Below are positions 43,276-54,557 of a stretch of 64,000 nucleotides of DNA, piece after piece. The DNA lies in the NCBI GenBank assembly GCA_963971575.1, contig OZ020611.1, positions 58,065,381 through 58,129,380 on the forward strand, written 5' to 3'. The notes under the pieces are model-generated. The model was not told where the DNA came from and made no database searches. It worked only from the letters and a program-made list of their open reading frames with translations. The position numbers and the translations under genes are program-made. The first letter of the stretch is position 1; every line of letters begins with the position of its first letter. Source of the stretch: Liopterus haemorrhoidalis. Its lineage: Eukaryota; Arthropoda; Insecta; Coleoptera; Dytiscidae.

Positions 43276-43690
43276 TATTTAGGACATAATCAGTAGGATC
43301 CTGAAAGCTAGCGTTAAGTTCCTTGAACGGTAAGTAACTCATCATAGTTACGATCTAATGTCAAATCGGTATTGTCAAATCTCCGAATGACCTATCCACT
43401 GTTAATTCACGCCGACATTAATACGTTCTGTAGATCTTTGTACAGGTTTTACATTTAGCCAATCAAATAAATATTTCCTGACAAATGAAATAATTCAATC
43501 TGTAAATTTATTATTTTATTTACAATCCATACTTCATTTATGATTATTATAGAAAATATCAAAATAAATTCTATTTATATAATTTATAGTTGTATTAATT
43601 TATATCATTGCTGTCATATATTTATTACTCGGTTGCATTGGTGTTCAACAAAAGACATGCCAGGCCCGAAAATAACTTTTAAACGGCCTA
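43276..43690. other. Spacer, no feature seen
   Basis: About 415 bases of AT-rich sequence with no ORF above background and no repeat ends. Confidence 0.5.
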
Positions 43691-44140
43691 CAATACATTT
43701 TTGCGTCCCCAATTTAATGTTTTAAATTTCTGCCCCTCCCCAACACCAAGTGATATTTTGAATTTAACCCCTCGCCCCCAGGTGATCTTTAGAATTTCTA
43801 CTCTCGATTCTCAAGTGATTTGCTTTAAATTTAACTACCTAAAGTGTTTCCTAGAATTTTTGTCCTCCCTGCCCCAACTTGTGTTTGGAATTTTTACCCC
43901 TCCCGCCCTGAAATGATTTTTGTACTTCTCTCCTCCCTTAAAATAACTTTTAGATTTTTTGTTCCCCCTGCACCCAGCTTATTTTCTGAATTTTTACCTC
44001 CTCCGCCCTGAAGTTTTTTTTTTTTACTTCTGCCCACCCTTCATGTGATCTTGACTTGAGTTGTACCTCCCCACCCTCGAGGTTTTTCGAATTTCTGTCC
44101 CTTCTGGAATTAAATGATTTTTAGAATTTTTGCCATAATT
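43690..44140. repeat. Pyrimidine-rich degenerate minisatellite
   Basis: Roughly ten units of about 35-55 bp follow the scheme AATTTCTGCCCCTCC...CCCCAAGTGATTTTT. CCCTCCC-type runs alternate with T-rich runs. Units are too diverged for an exact count. The plus strand is almost purely C/T over long stretches. Confidence 0.75.
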
Positions 44141-44180
44141 TAGTCTTTTTTCTCCACCGCTATTCCCAATAACTTTACCA

Positions 44181-44400
44181 AATATATATATATATATATA
44201 TATATTCATTAAATACATATTTATTAATATGTATCTTTGAACTCTGTATAGCTTTTCTATATATTTGTCAAAGAGTTGTTCACACAAGCAAAATTTCAGT
44301 TTTCTATGTTCAGCTGTTTGGCTACAATTTCTACCGTGCAGCCAGACACATGAGTGACTTTATAAGGGTTTTTTGGTGGTCATATCTACAAAACCCTAAA
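44181..44400 (-). repeat. (TA)n followed by an inverted family F end
   Basis: 44181-44206 is a TA run. 44265-44400 matches the complement of 47230-47360 (TTTGGCTACAATTTCTACCG) and ends GGTCATATCTACAAAACCC, the family's outer end. Only this end is present. Confidence 0.65.
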
Positions 44401-45340
44401 AACATAAAACCAGTATACTGTTATTTTTAGTATTGTTCATTGTGATTACAGAAAAATGTTTCCACACAGATTCAACATGTCAATTGAGAACATACTTATT
44501 AGCGGCCTTCTCATACTAGCAAGTCTGATGTGTGAAAAAAAAAAGTTTTTGTTATAAAATCTCTTCAATATTGTTGAATAAAATTTGAAATGTGTATGAT
44601 TGTTGATCTAATATAATTAATTTAGAACAGAACTTTAAAATAAATATTTAAATATTTACTTAAGTTTCATGTTATTGCAACTAGTAAAATGCATTAGATA
44701 AATTATTTCACCTTGACATTATTTTCGAATATTTACATTACGAAAAACGGTTATTACCGTAGTGGTCGTCGGGTGTTACATAAGTTCACATGCATATTCG
44801 TTATAGCTATCCCAGGAGATTGAATTTAATTTCAATTATGGTTTTACTCACGTAACTATCCCTCTCTTTTTAGCTCTCTTTCCCCGCTTCTTCGGCAGAC
44901 TTTGTGACCAGTTGGACAGTTTCTTCCCTGATTTACCCCAATTTGGTTGCTACTTGATTGATCTAAACCTAAGAACACTTATAAAAACATAAATTATTAT
45001 AAGTTTACTTCTGTTAAATTTTTAATATTTAATAATAAACTTTTCATATCAGTTTTGTTGTAATCAAATTTACTAAGTGTGTTTTTGTTATTTTTAGATT
45101 TCATTACAATGTTTTCATGATTTTTTAATATGACATCTAAAATTGTGTTTCTTTGATCAACCCTACAAGGTATGTACGTTTGTATCACTTTTCTATGTCG
45201 TGTTCTGGTAAATCAATTTTCCTGCGAGAACATGATCCCGAAGGATTCTCCTCGAGGTAGATTGAAATAGTGAATAATAAGACTGGTTGCTTATTACTTT
45301 TCAAGAATCGATATGCAAGGAAATTGTAACACTTGTCTGC
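44401..45340. other. AT-rich spacer holding one LINE scrap
   Basis: Apart from 44997-45188 no feature is recognised. Confidence 0.5.
44997..45188 (-). pseudogene. LINE scrap between endonuclease and RT (tentative)
   Basis: The minus strand reads PCRVDQRNTILDVILKNHEN, then TLSKFDYNKTDMKSLLLNI. LD.IL.N near the end of an APE-type endonuclease and a (K)FDYNK.D...L linker before the RT are common in jockey/CR1 proteins. The SDH motif expected between them is missing. It is short and weak. Confidence 0.4.
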
Positions 45341-45420
45341 AGGGCCGTATTTACCATTAGGCGCAGAAGGCGATAGCTGGGGACCTCTTTTGACAAGAGG
45401 CCCCGTGTTGGACCATCTTT
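45341..45420. mobile_element. hAT-type MITE end fragment
   Basis: CAGGGCCGTATTTACCAT, then GGCGCAGAAGGCG, resembles the CAGGGCCG ends of other MITEs here. No second end was found before the Helitron-like segment. Confidence 0.4.
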
Positions 45421-45536
45421 AAAATATTTAAATCACATACTCATTTATTATAACTTAAAATATTCTTATATTGCCAGTATAACAAATCCAATTAATAAAT
45501 AATTCTATTGAATAATAATTAAATAATAGACCTTAA

Positions 45537-46400
45537 CTATATTAATAAAATCGGAGGCTATATCTGATTTTTTTCGACCTTATAATTAGTTACTACACGT
45601 TTCAGATGATTATTAGGCAATATCCGCAAATCCGCTATCTGCCTGGCCGGCTGTTTGTCTGTCTGACCGAGATTCACGTAAAAACGGCTAGACATATTTT
45701 TACGTAATTTGGTATGATGGTAGGGTAAAACCAGGATTCGAAGGCAATATAGCGTCTCAAAAAATGTATTTTAAGGGAGTGCTTCGGTATTAAACCTGTT
45801 TACTAAAAAACTTTTCTTTTTAAAAAATATTTCACTTATTATTGACTTACAAAAATTGTTTATAATAAGAAAACAAATCTTTTATGTTCAATGCATTTTT
45901 TCAATTGGATGAATATTTGGAGGGATACCTTAAATTAAACTTTTGAAATATTATTATATTGACTAAACAGAAAAATTGTGTGTAACAAAAACTGTTTTTA
46001 ATAAGATACTTTTCTTTTTGTTCTATATTCTTTTTCGATTCTATAAATGTTTGGGGAGTTACCGCCTGTAATTCTTTCTGTTTAATGCAGTTTTTAATAA
46101 GAAAATTATTTAGGGGGCAAAGGGAGAGTGTTACTTATAAAGTTAAAATATCTGATTTATGATTTACTTAACAGCAAAAATACATATGAGAAAAGAAACC
46201 GTTCCATTCTGTTTCTCTGCAGTTTTTAATAAGATATGTTTGAGAAGCTATGGGAAGCGCTATTTACAAACGTGAAAAATCTCATTTATTGTTTGCTTAA
46301 CAGCAAAACTTTATATAAGAATTCAGGTATTCTGTTTCTAACAAGATTGATATTTGGAGGGCCATTGATGTTTGGGTAACTTATTTACTTAACATACGGG
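45537..46400 (+). mobile_element. Helitron-like fragment, family H copy 2
   Basis: It aligns with 20973-21420 (ATTAATAAAATCGGAGGCTA, GGCTGTTTGTCTGTCTG, GTAATTTGGTATGATGG). It then continues as three or four degenerate units of about 130-190 bp, each with TTTAATAAGA and a TATTTGGAGGG or TGTTTGGGGAG block. The 3' end is undefined. Confidence 0.45.
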
Positions 46401-47239
46401 CCTGCTTGTCTGTATTGGTACTCAAAGCTGTGAAGTCAATACTCAAAACAGTTAGTTATTTTGACGCACAACAACAAACATGATGAAAAGGATAAATTCC
46501 GGTGCTAATGAAAAAAAAAAAAAAATTAGAAGAAAACTAGGCTTTATTTATAAATAAAGCCTATATTTATAAATTTAGCCAAAAACCTCTATGTAATTTT
46601 AGTTTAAAGTTTTATCTTATCTAAACACTCCCTACTAAGCAAATGCATAAATTCTACGCTATCGATAGAAGTGATGGATTACGTTATCACAAAGTCGATT
46701 TCTGCAGTCTCTCGTTGCGGTTTTACGACTGGAAAGGTTTTCCAATCAACAGTTTGGAGAAAGTTATTTTCTGTAGCTTTTTGGAAGTATTGAAACATGT
46801 GAAAGAAACATCTGTTTTATCTTGACTTTGTTCAATTCAGACATTCTGACAATGATTCGTTTCATTATAATGGTATCCCTAATTGATTTTACATTAAGTG
46901 TTGTCTTATGAAAATATCTGTGTCTTCTAATAGTAAGTTAGTTAAAAAATTTGGCGCACAGCAACAAAGGCTATTTGCGCCCTTCTTATAGTATGATGGT
47001 TATTTACGCAGCAGAGGAATGCGGGTTCAAATACTGAGCTTTATCTTCCACAACTGTGCAGCCAGCTTAGAGATCGATTCAGACTCGAATATTATGTTTA
47101 AAGCTTTAAATGAGTTACGTTTCTTCTTTATTTGCTATCTCCGCGATAAAGATTGATTATGAACATGGCAATCCTAATTTTTGACATCGCATTGCGAAAT
47201 ATGTTAACAGTTTTTACATGACCTAAGATTATTCAGCCA
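46401..47239. other. Spacer with a tRNA-like stretch
   Basis: At 46985-47035, TAGTATGATGGTTATTTACG and GCGGGTTCAAATAC resemble Pol III A and B boxes but do not fold as a tRNA. The rest is AT-rich, with a 60-codon ORF lacking motifs. Confidence 0.35.
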
Positions 47240-48612
47240 CGATGAATAAAAACTCTTATAACGTCACTCATGTGTCTGTCGGTACGGTAGAAATTGTAGC
47301 CAAACGGCTTAACATAGAAAGTTGAAATTTGGCATGCTTATACAACTCTCTAACCCACATGTAGGAAAAATACTGAGAGTTCAAAAAAACACATCCCGGG
47401 ATAATTCTATACAAATATGTATTTAATAAAATAATGATTTTTTTTTTTTTATTTTGTGTTGCATTTCAAATGGAACCTCTTAATGCGTAGATTACACAAG
47501 CAATTTTTTGTTTTTGAAAAATCAATTTCTTTTATTGATTTTTTGCCGAAAATATGTCAGAAAATTGTTGCCCCCACCCTATCTCCCAGAGGAGTTGACC
47601 TAAAAATCTCCATAATGACAATAGATGGGAACCGGAATAGTTCAACAGAAATTTTTGTTCAGATTAGTTTTTCGAAAAATGACGATATTTTTTTTCGGTG
47701 AAAAAAAAATATTTAAAACAAAAATTATTGTGGGGTATCAAAAGAATTCTCTTAAGACGTAGATTAAGGAACAGAATGTAGTTTTTTAAATTTGTTTCTT
47801 TAAACACGTTTTTAGCAAAAAATGTGCTAATAAAGTTTTTGTCCCGCACCCTTCTAACCAAAGAGGTTAAACTAAAAATCTGAAAAAATTGTACATTGAT
47901 CTGAGCCGGAAACGTACAAGAGGAATTTTTGATCAGACTGAGTTTTTGAAAAATATAGCAGTTAGTGTTTTTGACAAAATTTATTATTTTTTAATTCATG
48001 GCTAAATTATGGCTAATAATGTTATGGATTTTATGTATTTATGGCTAAGATAGTGTGTCTCTTTTTGAAATTAAAAATATAATTGTTAACAGATGAGAAG
48101 AGTTGCTATGTGCAGACTCTACGCATATGAATACCACAATACACACTACACTCTACACTGTAGAGTGAAGTGTGTATTGTTTAGTTATTTCATTATATTA
48201 TTATACGTTGTGATTCAACCTTGTTTGCACTACTATAGATTTTTGTTTTTAAAGTATCTAAGAGGAAAGAAATACTTATAAATCAAATAACACATTGTTA
48301 ATAGTGAAAAAAACGTTTTTGAAATTGAAAAAAAAAACATGTATCAATATATTTCTTATTAATCTAACGAAGACTTGAATACGAAGCAAATGCAGAAAAA
48401 AACACTGGGATTTTTAAAACAAATTTTAAATTTAATTGTTTAAAAAATTAAATGAAACCTCTTTATACCCAAATAACGAATAAAAGTGATTATCAAAAAA
48501 ACTGTTGATCTTTATGTGATTATAGAACAAATATTTCTAGTGCTATGTTGGCTTCTTACACTTATTAAATACCTACAAAATCCTGTAATGTGTGAATATT
48601 CATACTTCACAT
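47240..48612 (+). repeat. Repeat family F, most complete direct copy
   Basis: It starts with the AACTCTTATAACGTCACTCA block that is inverted at 44.3 kb. It passes the CCCCCACCCTATCTCCCAG block shared with position 10 and ends with the CTACAAAATCCTG, then ACTTCACATAA block. About 1.37 kb, no long ORF. Confidence 0.7.
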
Positions 48613-49660
48613 AAATTTTTTCCACTGATCTTTAACTATGTATCTTACCTTGAATTAATTTAGAGATTCCGGATTTCACGTTCCTCATTTAAGTCCAATA
48701 TATTCGAGTTATTTCGTAATTTTCTCCATTTCAAGAAAAAGCACAACATACTTGCTCACAAATCAAGAGACCAATAATAAGTGAGAAAAATAAGTTTTTG
48801 CGGAAAAATTTACCTATAATTAATACAATAGTCCATTGAAATGTTAGAATGCAGTATTGCTCTTATGGCAAATGGGAGCGGTGTTGACAATTGTTGTAAA
48901 TGTGTCCAATTTTATGTTCTTTTGTCATTAATTCATTGAAACTAAATGGAAAAATTATCAGAGACTCGTATAACTTATAAAAAAATAAGTTAAACTGTAC
49001 AAATATGAATAATTATTTATAGAATACTGTCTTCACAGAGCAGCGCGTTTTACAACCGGTAACATCACCAAGAAATGAATGAAGCGAATCATTGGGAGAA
49101 TTCATTAGACAGTATGAAAAAGAACTACTCCATTTGCTTTGTACTGCATTTTAACGTTTGGACGAACTATAGTAGTTACTTCTAGTAGTACTAAAACTGT
49201 GTAAATATAACATTAAGATAGTAACCACTGTTTGATAACCGCCGGTACATTCAAAATACCAGCATTTACTGCTCAAGTGCTGGTTAACAAGTCTGCCAAG
49301 CATGTTAACCAAAATCTCTTAACGGTCAATGGGTTCGTATATGGAATTTGAACCAAATATTTTTGACGATATTTTTGCATATTATTTATATTTGTTGTAG
49401 GATATTATATAAAAGCTTTTAGTACGCAAACTAACGAACCAAAAGTGATTATCAAAAAACTATTGGTTATGATGCAATACAGATTACTGTTGCCCTCTTT
49501 CACTTACTAAATACGTATGATACCATGAAATATGTGAAAATTAACACCATATCTATTTTTAACTCGGTTTAAAGAGCAAAACCTTTTGTCAAAACACCAA
49601 AATCAGTCTGTACTATAATACGCTTCCTATAATACGCTTGCTTCTTACAAGGGGTGAAGA
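48613..49660. other. Spacer with a diverged family F piece
   Basis: 49330-49545 loosely matches the 3' third of family F (GTGATTATCAAAAAACTAT, CACTTACTAAATACGTA). Nothing else was found. Confidence 0.4.
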
Positions 49661-49808
49661 CAGAGCCCCTAGCGCACTAAGAAAAAGGGCGCCGATGAGC
49701 TTGACTAAGTAAGGACCTTTTTTTGTTTGCTCATCACTTACATTTATTTGCCAAGGGCGCCAAAACGCAGTTTTGCCCCTAGCGCAAGTTTTCCTTACTG
49801 CGGCTCTG
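49661..49808. mobile_element. 148-bp hAT MITE
   Basis: A perfect 8-bp duplication GGTGAAGA (49653-49660, 49809-49816) flanks CAGAGCCCCTAGCGC and the complement of CAGAGCCGCAGTAAGG. GGCGCC motifs lie inside. It is related to 1553-1872 by its CAGAGCC ends. Confidence 0.9.
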
Positions 49809-49865
49809 GGTGAAGACGCTACTTGCCGTGCAGTTGTGTATGATGTCTCCTTTTTGTCTAAAATA

Positions 49866-50841
49866 CGAGGTGTGTAAATTAAGTAACCGGACTGTTTTTT
49901 AATTTTTTTTTTTTTTTTTTTATTTGAGTAGAATTACAATTCAATATTGTCACCCTCAAAATATTTTCATTAGGGAGCCACACAGCGCTGGAGACGGTTC
50001 TTCCAATCCTCATAGCAGTGCTGGAACTCGGATACCGGAATAGCTTACAGCTAGTCAGTTACGGACGTTTGAATGTTTTCGAGTGTCCCAAAATGACGTC
50101 CCTTAAGGTGATTTTTCAATCTTGAGAAAAGAAAAAGTCACAAAGACTCAAGTCAGGCGAATAAAGAGGCTGAGGAGCCACAGGAATGTTTTACTGACCA
50201 AAAACTCTGGTATTTTGGAACCAATTTTGCGCAGATTTTTCTCATCCCCAATTCTTTGGTCAAAATCTGATGAACAGTAGTGTGGGTCAAAATCTGATGA
50301 ACAGTAGTGTGAGTCAAATTCAACTTTTCCTCAATCATTCTGACTGTCAACCGACGATCTGAACGCACAAGTTCTCGGATTCTGTCAACATTTTCATCAG
50401 TTCTTGGAGATGAAGGCCTTCCGCTGCGTGATTCATCTTCAATCAACTCTCTTCCTTCTGAAAATGCCTTAAACCACCAAATAACCTGGGTCCTTGAAAA
50501 AACACTGTCTCCGTAGGCCTGATGAAGTTTTGCAAAAGTTTCCGTTGCACTGAGCCCAAGTTTGAAGCAAAACTGTTGTTCGAAACGAATGTCACTCATT
50601 TTTAGAACGCACTAGAAAAAACTGTTTCACGAAAAAATTGCTACGGACAACAAAATTACTCTAGCGAGTTCAAACTCGTACTGAATAATGGCATATTGAA
50701 ATGGTGTATTATTGAATGGTGTATCATATTTATTGAATGGTTTATCACATGTTCACCTACCGCCCCTCCAAGTCCAGCGTCTCAAATGTTGCCAGATCAA
50801 ACGCTATGTTGCCAGTCCGGTTACTTAATTTACTCACCTCG
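49866..50841 (-). mobile_element. mariner (cecropia-like), internally deleted
   Basis: TA flanks the element at 49864-49865 and 50842-50843. Both ends read CGAGGTG then GTAAATTAAGTAACCGGACT, with one small difference. At 976 bp it lacks the middle of the transposase. Confidence 0.9.
49930..50599 (-). pseudogene. mariner transposase, N-terminus and third catalytic block
   Basis: MSDIRFEQQFCFKLGLSATE begins at 50599. The helix-turn-helix reads VIWWFKAFSEGRELIEDESR, then SGRPSSPRTDENVDRIREL. The segment LTHTTVHQI is tandemly duplicated through a 30-bp DNA repeat. After KLVPK the frame breaks and the first two catalytic Asp regions are missing. Further on, YSPDLSLCDFFLFSRLK keeps the third Asp. 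The sequence is otherwise well preserved, suggesting a fairly young deletion derivative. Confidence 0.85.
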
Positions 50842-50843
50842 TA

Positions 50844-51185
50844 TATGGAATTTTATGTTTCATATAGGATTAGAACTAATTTATGTACTATTTCAAATTA
50901 GTTATTTAAATGTAATTCGTTTGAATTTTGAAAGATGGAAGCATCTTTTCAATTATTCAAGAAATTATTTGATGTGTCCGAGATGTATGAGACAGTCCGA
51001 CAAAGCAAAGATACATAAATGGCTGATTTTGACAAATCAAATTATTATTTATTTTGAGCCAATATAACTTTTTTATAAAATGTTTAATAGATTGGGTGTC
51101 ACCTCTTCTGACAGTGACATGGTGACATTCAGAACGGACCGCACTCCTCGCAGCCCTAGCGACGCTACTATTGCAGAAAATTTAG
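50844..51185. other. Spacer, no feature seen
   Basis: AT-rich, with a 71-codon ORF at 51080-51295 that runs into M1 and has no motif. Confidence 0.5.
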
Positions 51186-51188
51186 TAA

Positions 51189-51661
51189 AGTGGGAAACAG
51201 AATGCAACGAGTTTGACGGCGCGTTGACGCCGTTGGACGGCGCAAACTGTCAGCGCAAAGTTAAAAGCAAGGCTGTACTACGCAAGTGCACATAATGAAC
51301 AACGCCCTACGGCGTTCGAACGCCGTTGATACTGAATGTTCGTCAACTTCCAACTTTTGACGCCGTTGAACGTTGACGCAGAACACCTAACCTCAGTTTT
51401 TACTGAATGGTAAAGTATTTGTATGTATAAATAACTTGCATACAACATAAAACACATCACACACAAGTCTTCATCATCCATTATACTTTTAATAAAAGAA
51501 AGCGCACGTATAAACACAGATATAGGTTGTCAAGTGACACTTGACGGCGTTAAAAATTATTGCATTGTGTGCAGGCGAAAATTCTCAACGGTGCTAACGC
51601 AACGCTGTCGCAAATGACGGCGCGCTGACGGCGTAGCGCGCTGTGCATTCTGTTCCAGGCT
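51189..51661 (-). mobile_element. MITE M1, copy 2 (inverted relative to copy 1)
   Basis: TAA at 51186-51188 and 51662-51664 encloses 473 bp that match 14834-15305 on the opposite strand along the whole length. The start-codon-like ATGGATGATGAAGACTTG is kept (minus, from 51481), but the following GTGAGT has changed to TGTGTG. Confidence 0.85.
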
Positions 51662-51842
51662 TAAGACTGTTCCTATAACAATTTTTATTGCCAACGTAAC
51701 TACAAAGGACGAATTTCATTGGAAGTTATACACCCCCGTAAACATTTCTCCCACTACTGGAAGAATTGCTGGAACTCCAGAACTGGATTTGCCTGTAAGT
51801 AGTTGGTGAGAAATTTCTTGATGCTATCGAGAATACCATGAG

Positions 51843-52003
51843 CAAGGCCGGAGGAACGCGGTAAGCAAGGCATTAGGGCGCTTGATGCCAGAGGGCGCGA
51901 GGTTAAAGGAACCTTTTTTTAGGTCTTTTAAAATTGTTGCCCTCTCTGGGGGCGCTTCATTAAATCTTGCATTAAGGCGCCAAAGACCCCCGCTCCGGCC
52001 CTG
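51843..52003. mobile_element. 161-bp hAT MITE
   Basis: Flanks ACCATGAG (51835-51842) and ACCACGAG (52004-52011) match at 7 of 8 positions. The ends, read inward, are CAAGGCCGGAGGAACG and CAGGGCCGGAGCGGGG, with GGCGC motifs inside. Confidence 0.8.
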
Positions 52004-52439
52004 ACCACGAGCCCTATTCTTGAAATCGTTCGTCGTCCGTGCTTTGCGTATGTGAAATAAACGAATGGTTTAAATGTGTATTTGTTGGGAATATCGGTTG
52101 CATCGTTATTCTTGAGCACCCTTCGTAATTAGATTTGAGCATATACAAATATGCTCGACTTACAATAATGTGTAAATTTATTTTGTTATGACAATGTCGT
52201 ATTTGCAACAGACTTTGTAAAACGAACCGTACGTTTAAATGTTGACAGTTAAGGTAGTGAGTGTATACAGTGCCGTAAAAAGAAAGGTGCGCAGGTACAG
52301 GGTCCAGGATGAAGGCGGTCCGGATAATTCTCAATGGAGCCTAATTCAAACTGTGGATTTCCTTTTTTATCAGCCTGGTCCTGAACCCAAACTAAAATCT
52401 TGCACAGGGTACATGAAAAGATAGTTGAGGTTATATAAT

Positions 52440-52575
52440 GTATAATTGTCTACATAATCAGACATTATTGCCAAAAACTTGGTTACAAAGGATGCCGCAT
52501 GACAAGAAGTGTTGTCATGATGCGGCATCCAAAAATCAGCTATCTCAAGAGAAACCCGTTGATTAATTGTCTGTC
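52440..52575 (-). pseudogene. mariner transposase scrap
   Basis: The minus strand reads GQTINQRVSLE, then PHHDNTSCHAASFVTKFLA. HHDN..(S/A)H is the second catalytic block of mariner transposases and GQTINQ.VYLE precedes it in relatives. An internal deletion joins the two. The DNA also forms an imperfect hairpin (GATGCCGCATGACAA against TTGTCATGATGCGGCATC). Confidence 0.55.
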
Positions 52576-52579
52576 CTTG

Positions 52580-52690
52580 AAGTACATTTATTTATATTTT
52601 ATTTATTTAGTTATTTTACATCGGCCTATTTCTGCAACTAGGCTAATCGCCGATTTATCTTTGATTTAGGGTTCCAATAAAATAAATAGA
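52580..52690 (-). mobile_element. LINE 3'-end scrap
   Basis: On the minus strand GGCGATTAGCCTAGTTGC, then AGAAATAGGCCGATG and an A-rich TAAATAAATAAAATA tail resemble the 3' hairpin and tail of LINE A-like elements (compare the minus strand near 33290-33330). Confidence 0.45.
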
Positions 52691-52789
52691 TAATTTAGGT
52701 TTGTTTAATAAAAATTAATTCAAAAAATAACAATTATCTTAAAAATTACACATAAAATTAAATAATAATATTCAAATTGAATATTCGTC

Positions 52790-53700
52790 AAAATAACCTC
52801 CTCTGGATTTCACAATCGCCTGACAAATACATAATTTCGCCTTTCATAATCGCTTGATCAATTAATTTGTTTAAATATTGGCCATCAATGTTGTTCCAAA
52901 TATTTTTGAGTACTGTCCAAAGGTCATTTTTGTTTATTTTTGGAGGTTTTTCCGCACCTCCTTGTATAAATGATCCCATAGTAATTCTAAAGGGTTATAG
53001 TCCGGACTTTGTGGTGGCCAAGTCATTAACTTTGAGAATCCTTCCTCAGATTTTATATTTAAGTATTCTTTAACCACTTTGGCAGTATGTTTGAGATCAT
53101 TACCTTGCTGGAACACGAACCCTTCACCAATCAGTTCTGCTCTGCAATATAAAACATTCTCGTCTAAAATCCGCAAATACAACTCTTTCATCATTTTTTC
53201 GTCCATATTAACGATTTTTCCAACTTGACCACCACCAAAATAACCCCAAACCATTATATTACCACCTCCATGTTTTACAGTGTGGGTAATATTCATTGTT
53301 CCAGCATCCTTTCCCCTGGCCGACGACGAACAGATGATCGGTGTTTATAGCCAAAAATTTCAAATTTTGATCCGTCCGACCAAAGCACTTTTCTCCATTC
53401 TTCTACCGTCTAATTTTTATGCTCTTTGGCTCAGGCTAACCTTTTTTGTTTATGGACGGTCGTAAGACGTGGTTTTTTAACCGCAACACGACCTCTGAGG
53501 CCTACTTCAAGTAGACGTTTTTGTAGTAGTACTTACTTTTGTAAAGTGCGATTAAACATATGGACGGTAGTGTATGCTTGTGTAACTTAAAAACTTGTTC
53601 TCTAATTATATTAATTGGTTGCAAGTCTCGTTCTTGTTGCGCTGTCTTAAACTGTCGTACAAAATTTGGCTGCATAGCTCTGCTCAAGATTTATTTTTTC
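52790..53700 (-). pseudogene. Tc1-like transposase pseudogene
   Basis: The minus strand gives an N-terminal RAMQPNFVRQFKTAQQERD near 53690, then VLWSDGSKFEIFGYKHRSSV (first catalytic Asp). After a stop comes HTVKHGGGNIMVWGYFGGG, then FVFQQGNDLKHTAKVVKEYL (second Asp) and WPPQSPDYNPLELLWDHLY (third block). The C-terminal tail is in a second frame (NDLWTVLKNIWNNIDGQYL). Gene order is complete but two or more frameshifts and stops are present. I could not find its inverted repeats. Confidence 0.8.
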
Positions 53701-54465
53701 CCATTTTATGACGCATCACTAAGACATGTGATTTCGAAACTTGTTGAATATAATATGAATTCTGTATGAATGTCTGGATTGAATAAGTAGTGTAGATTCT
53801 TCCCTACAGTATTTCCAGTTCCGGAACAACGAAATCAGTATTATAACGGTTTTATACACTACGTATTTAAAAGTAGAAGGCAACAAATCACAGTTATTTA
53901 AACAGTGAATTAAATTGCATCTTTATCCTATCCACATTAATGGTAAATGGAGAAGCTCCAAGAATAAAGATATGCAAGTATCAAACAGGAATTTATGGCG
54001 GTATTCTGAAGTTTCCATCCTAACATCCGTTAACTTAACACCAATGAAAATAACATTGCTCTATGAAATCAGATTTAACTTCACTGAAAAAAAAACCTTA
54101 TTCTGAACAAACCGATGTAAAACCAAATGTTATAGATTGTTTATGCTGTAAAATTAACATTGGGGTTATCTTCATATGTGTTCTAACATCTGTCAGATTT
54201 ACGTTTTGTTAGGTTATTGTTTTTAAAAACAGTTTAAATGTTATTCAAAAATAAGAATGAGAAACAAAAAACATCCAATATATAATACTATTCAAAAAAC
54301 CTAATTTGAAGGTTAAATAAAAGCAACCATAGGTATGGTCATAAAATGCATTAACCTCATTTTGGCAAGACAGCAAATCATATGAAGTTTATTTGCAAGA
54401 AATGGAAGAGTTCATTAATAGTTAGAGAGTTTAACAAGGTATTTTATTATTATTTTTTTAAATAT
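53701..54465. other. AT-rich spacer
   Basis: No coding motif or repeat ends were recognised. Confidence 0.5.
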
Positions 54466-54557
54466 ATATGATATAAGCTTTATAGTGTTTGTAATAATAT
54501 CAATTAAAACACATAAATCCAAGCACAAATAAGCATTTATTACTACGTCTATTTACA
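54466..54557 (+). repeat. 92-bp direct repeat, copy 1
   Basis: GATATAAGCTTTATAGTGTT.. through TATTTACAATCT is repeated at 56347-56440. It may be the remains of a pair of long terminal repeats or two insertions of one repeat. No internal retroelement coding is visible. Confidence 0.7.
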
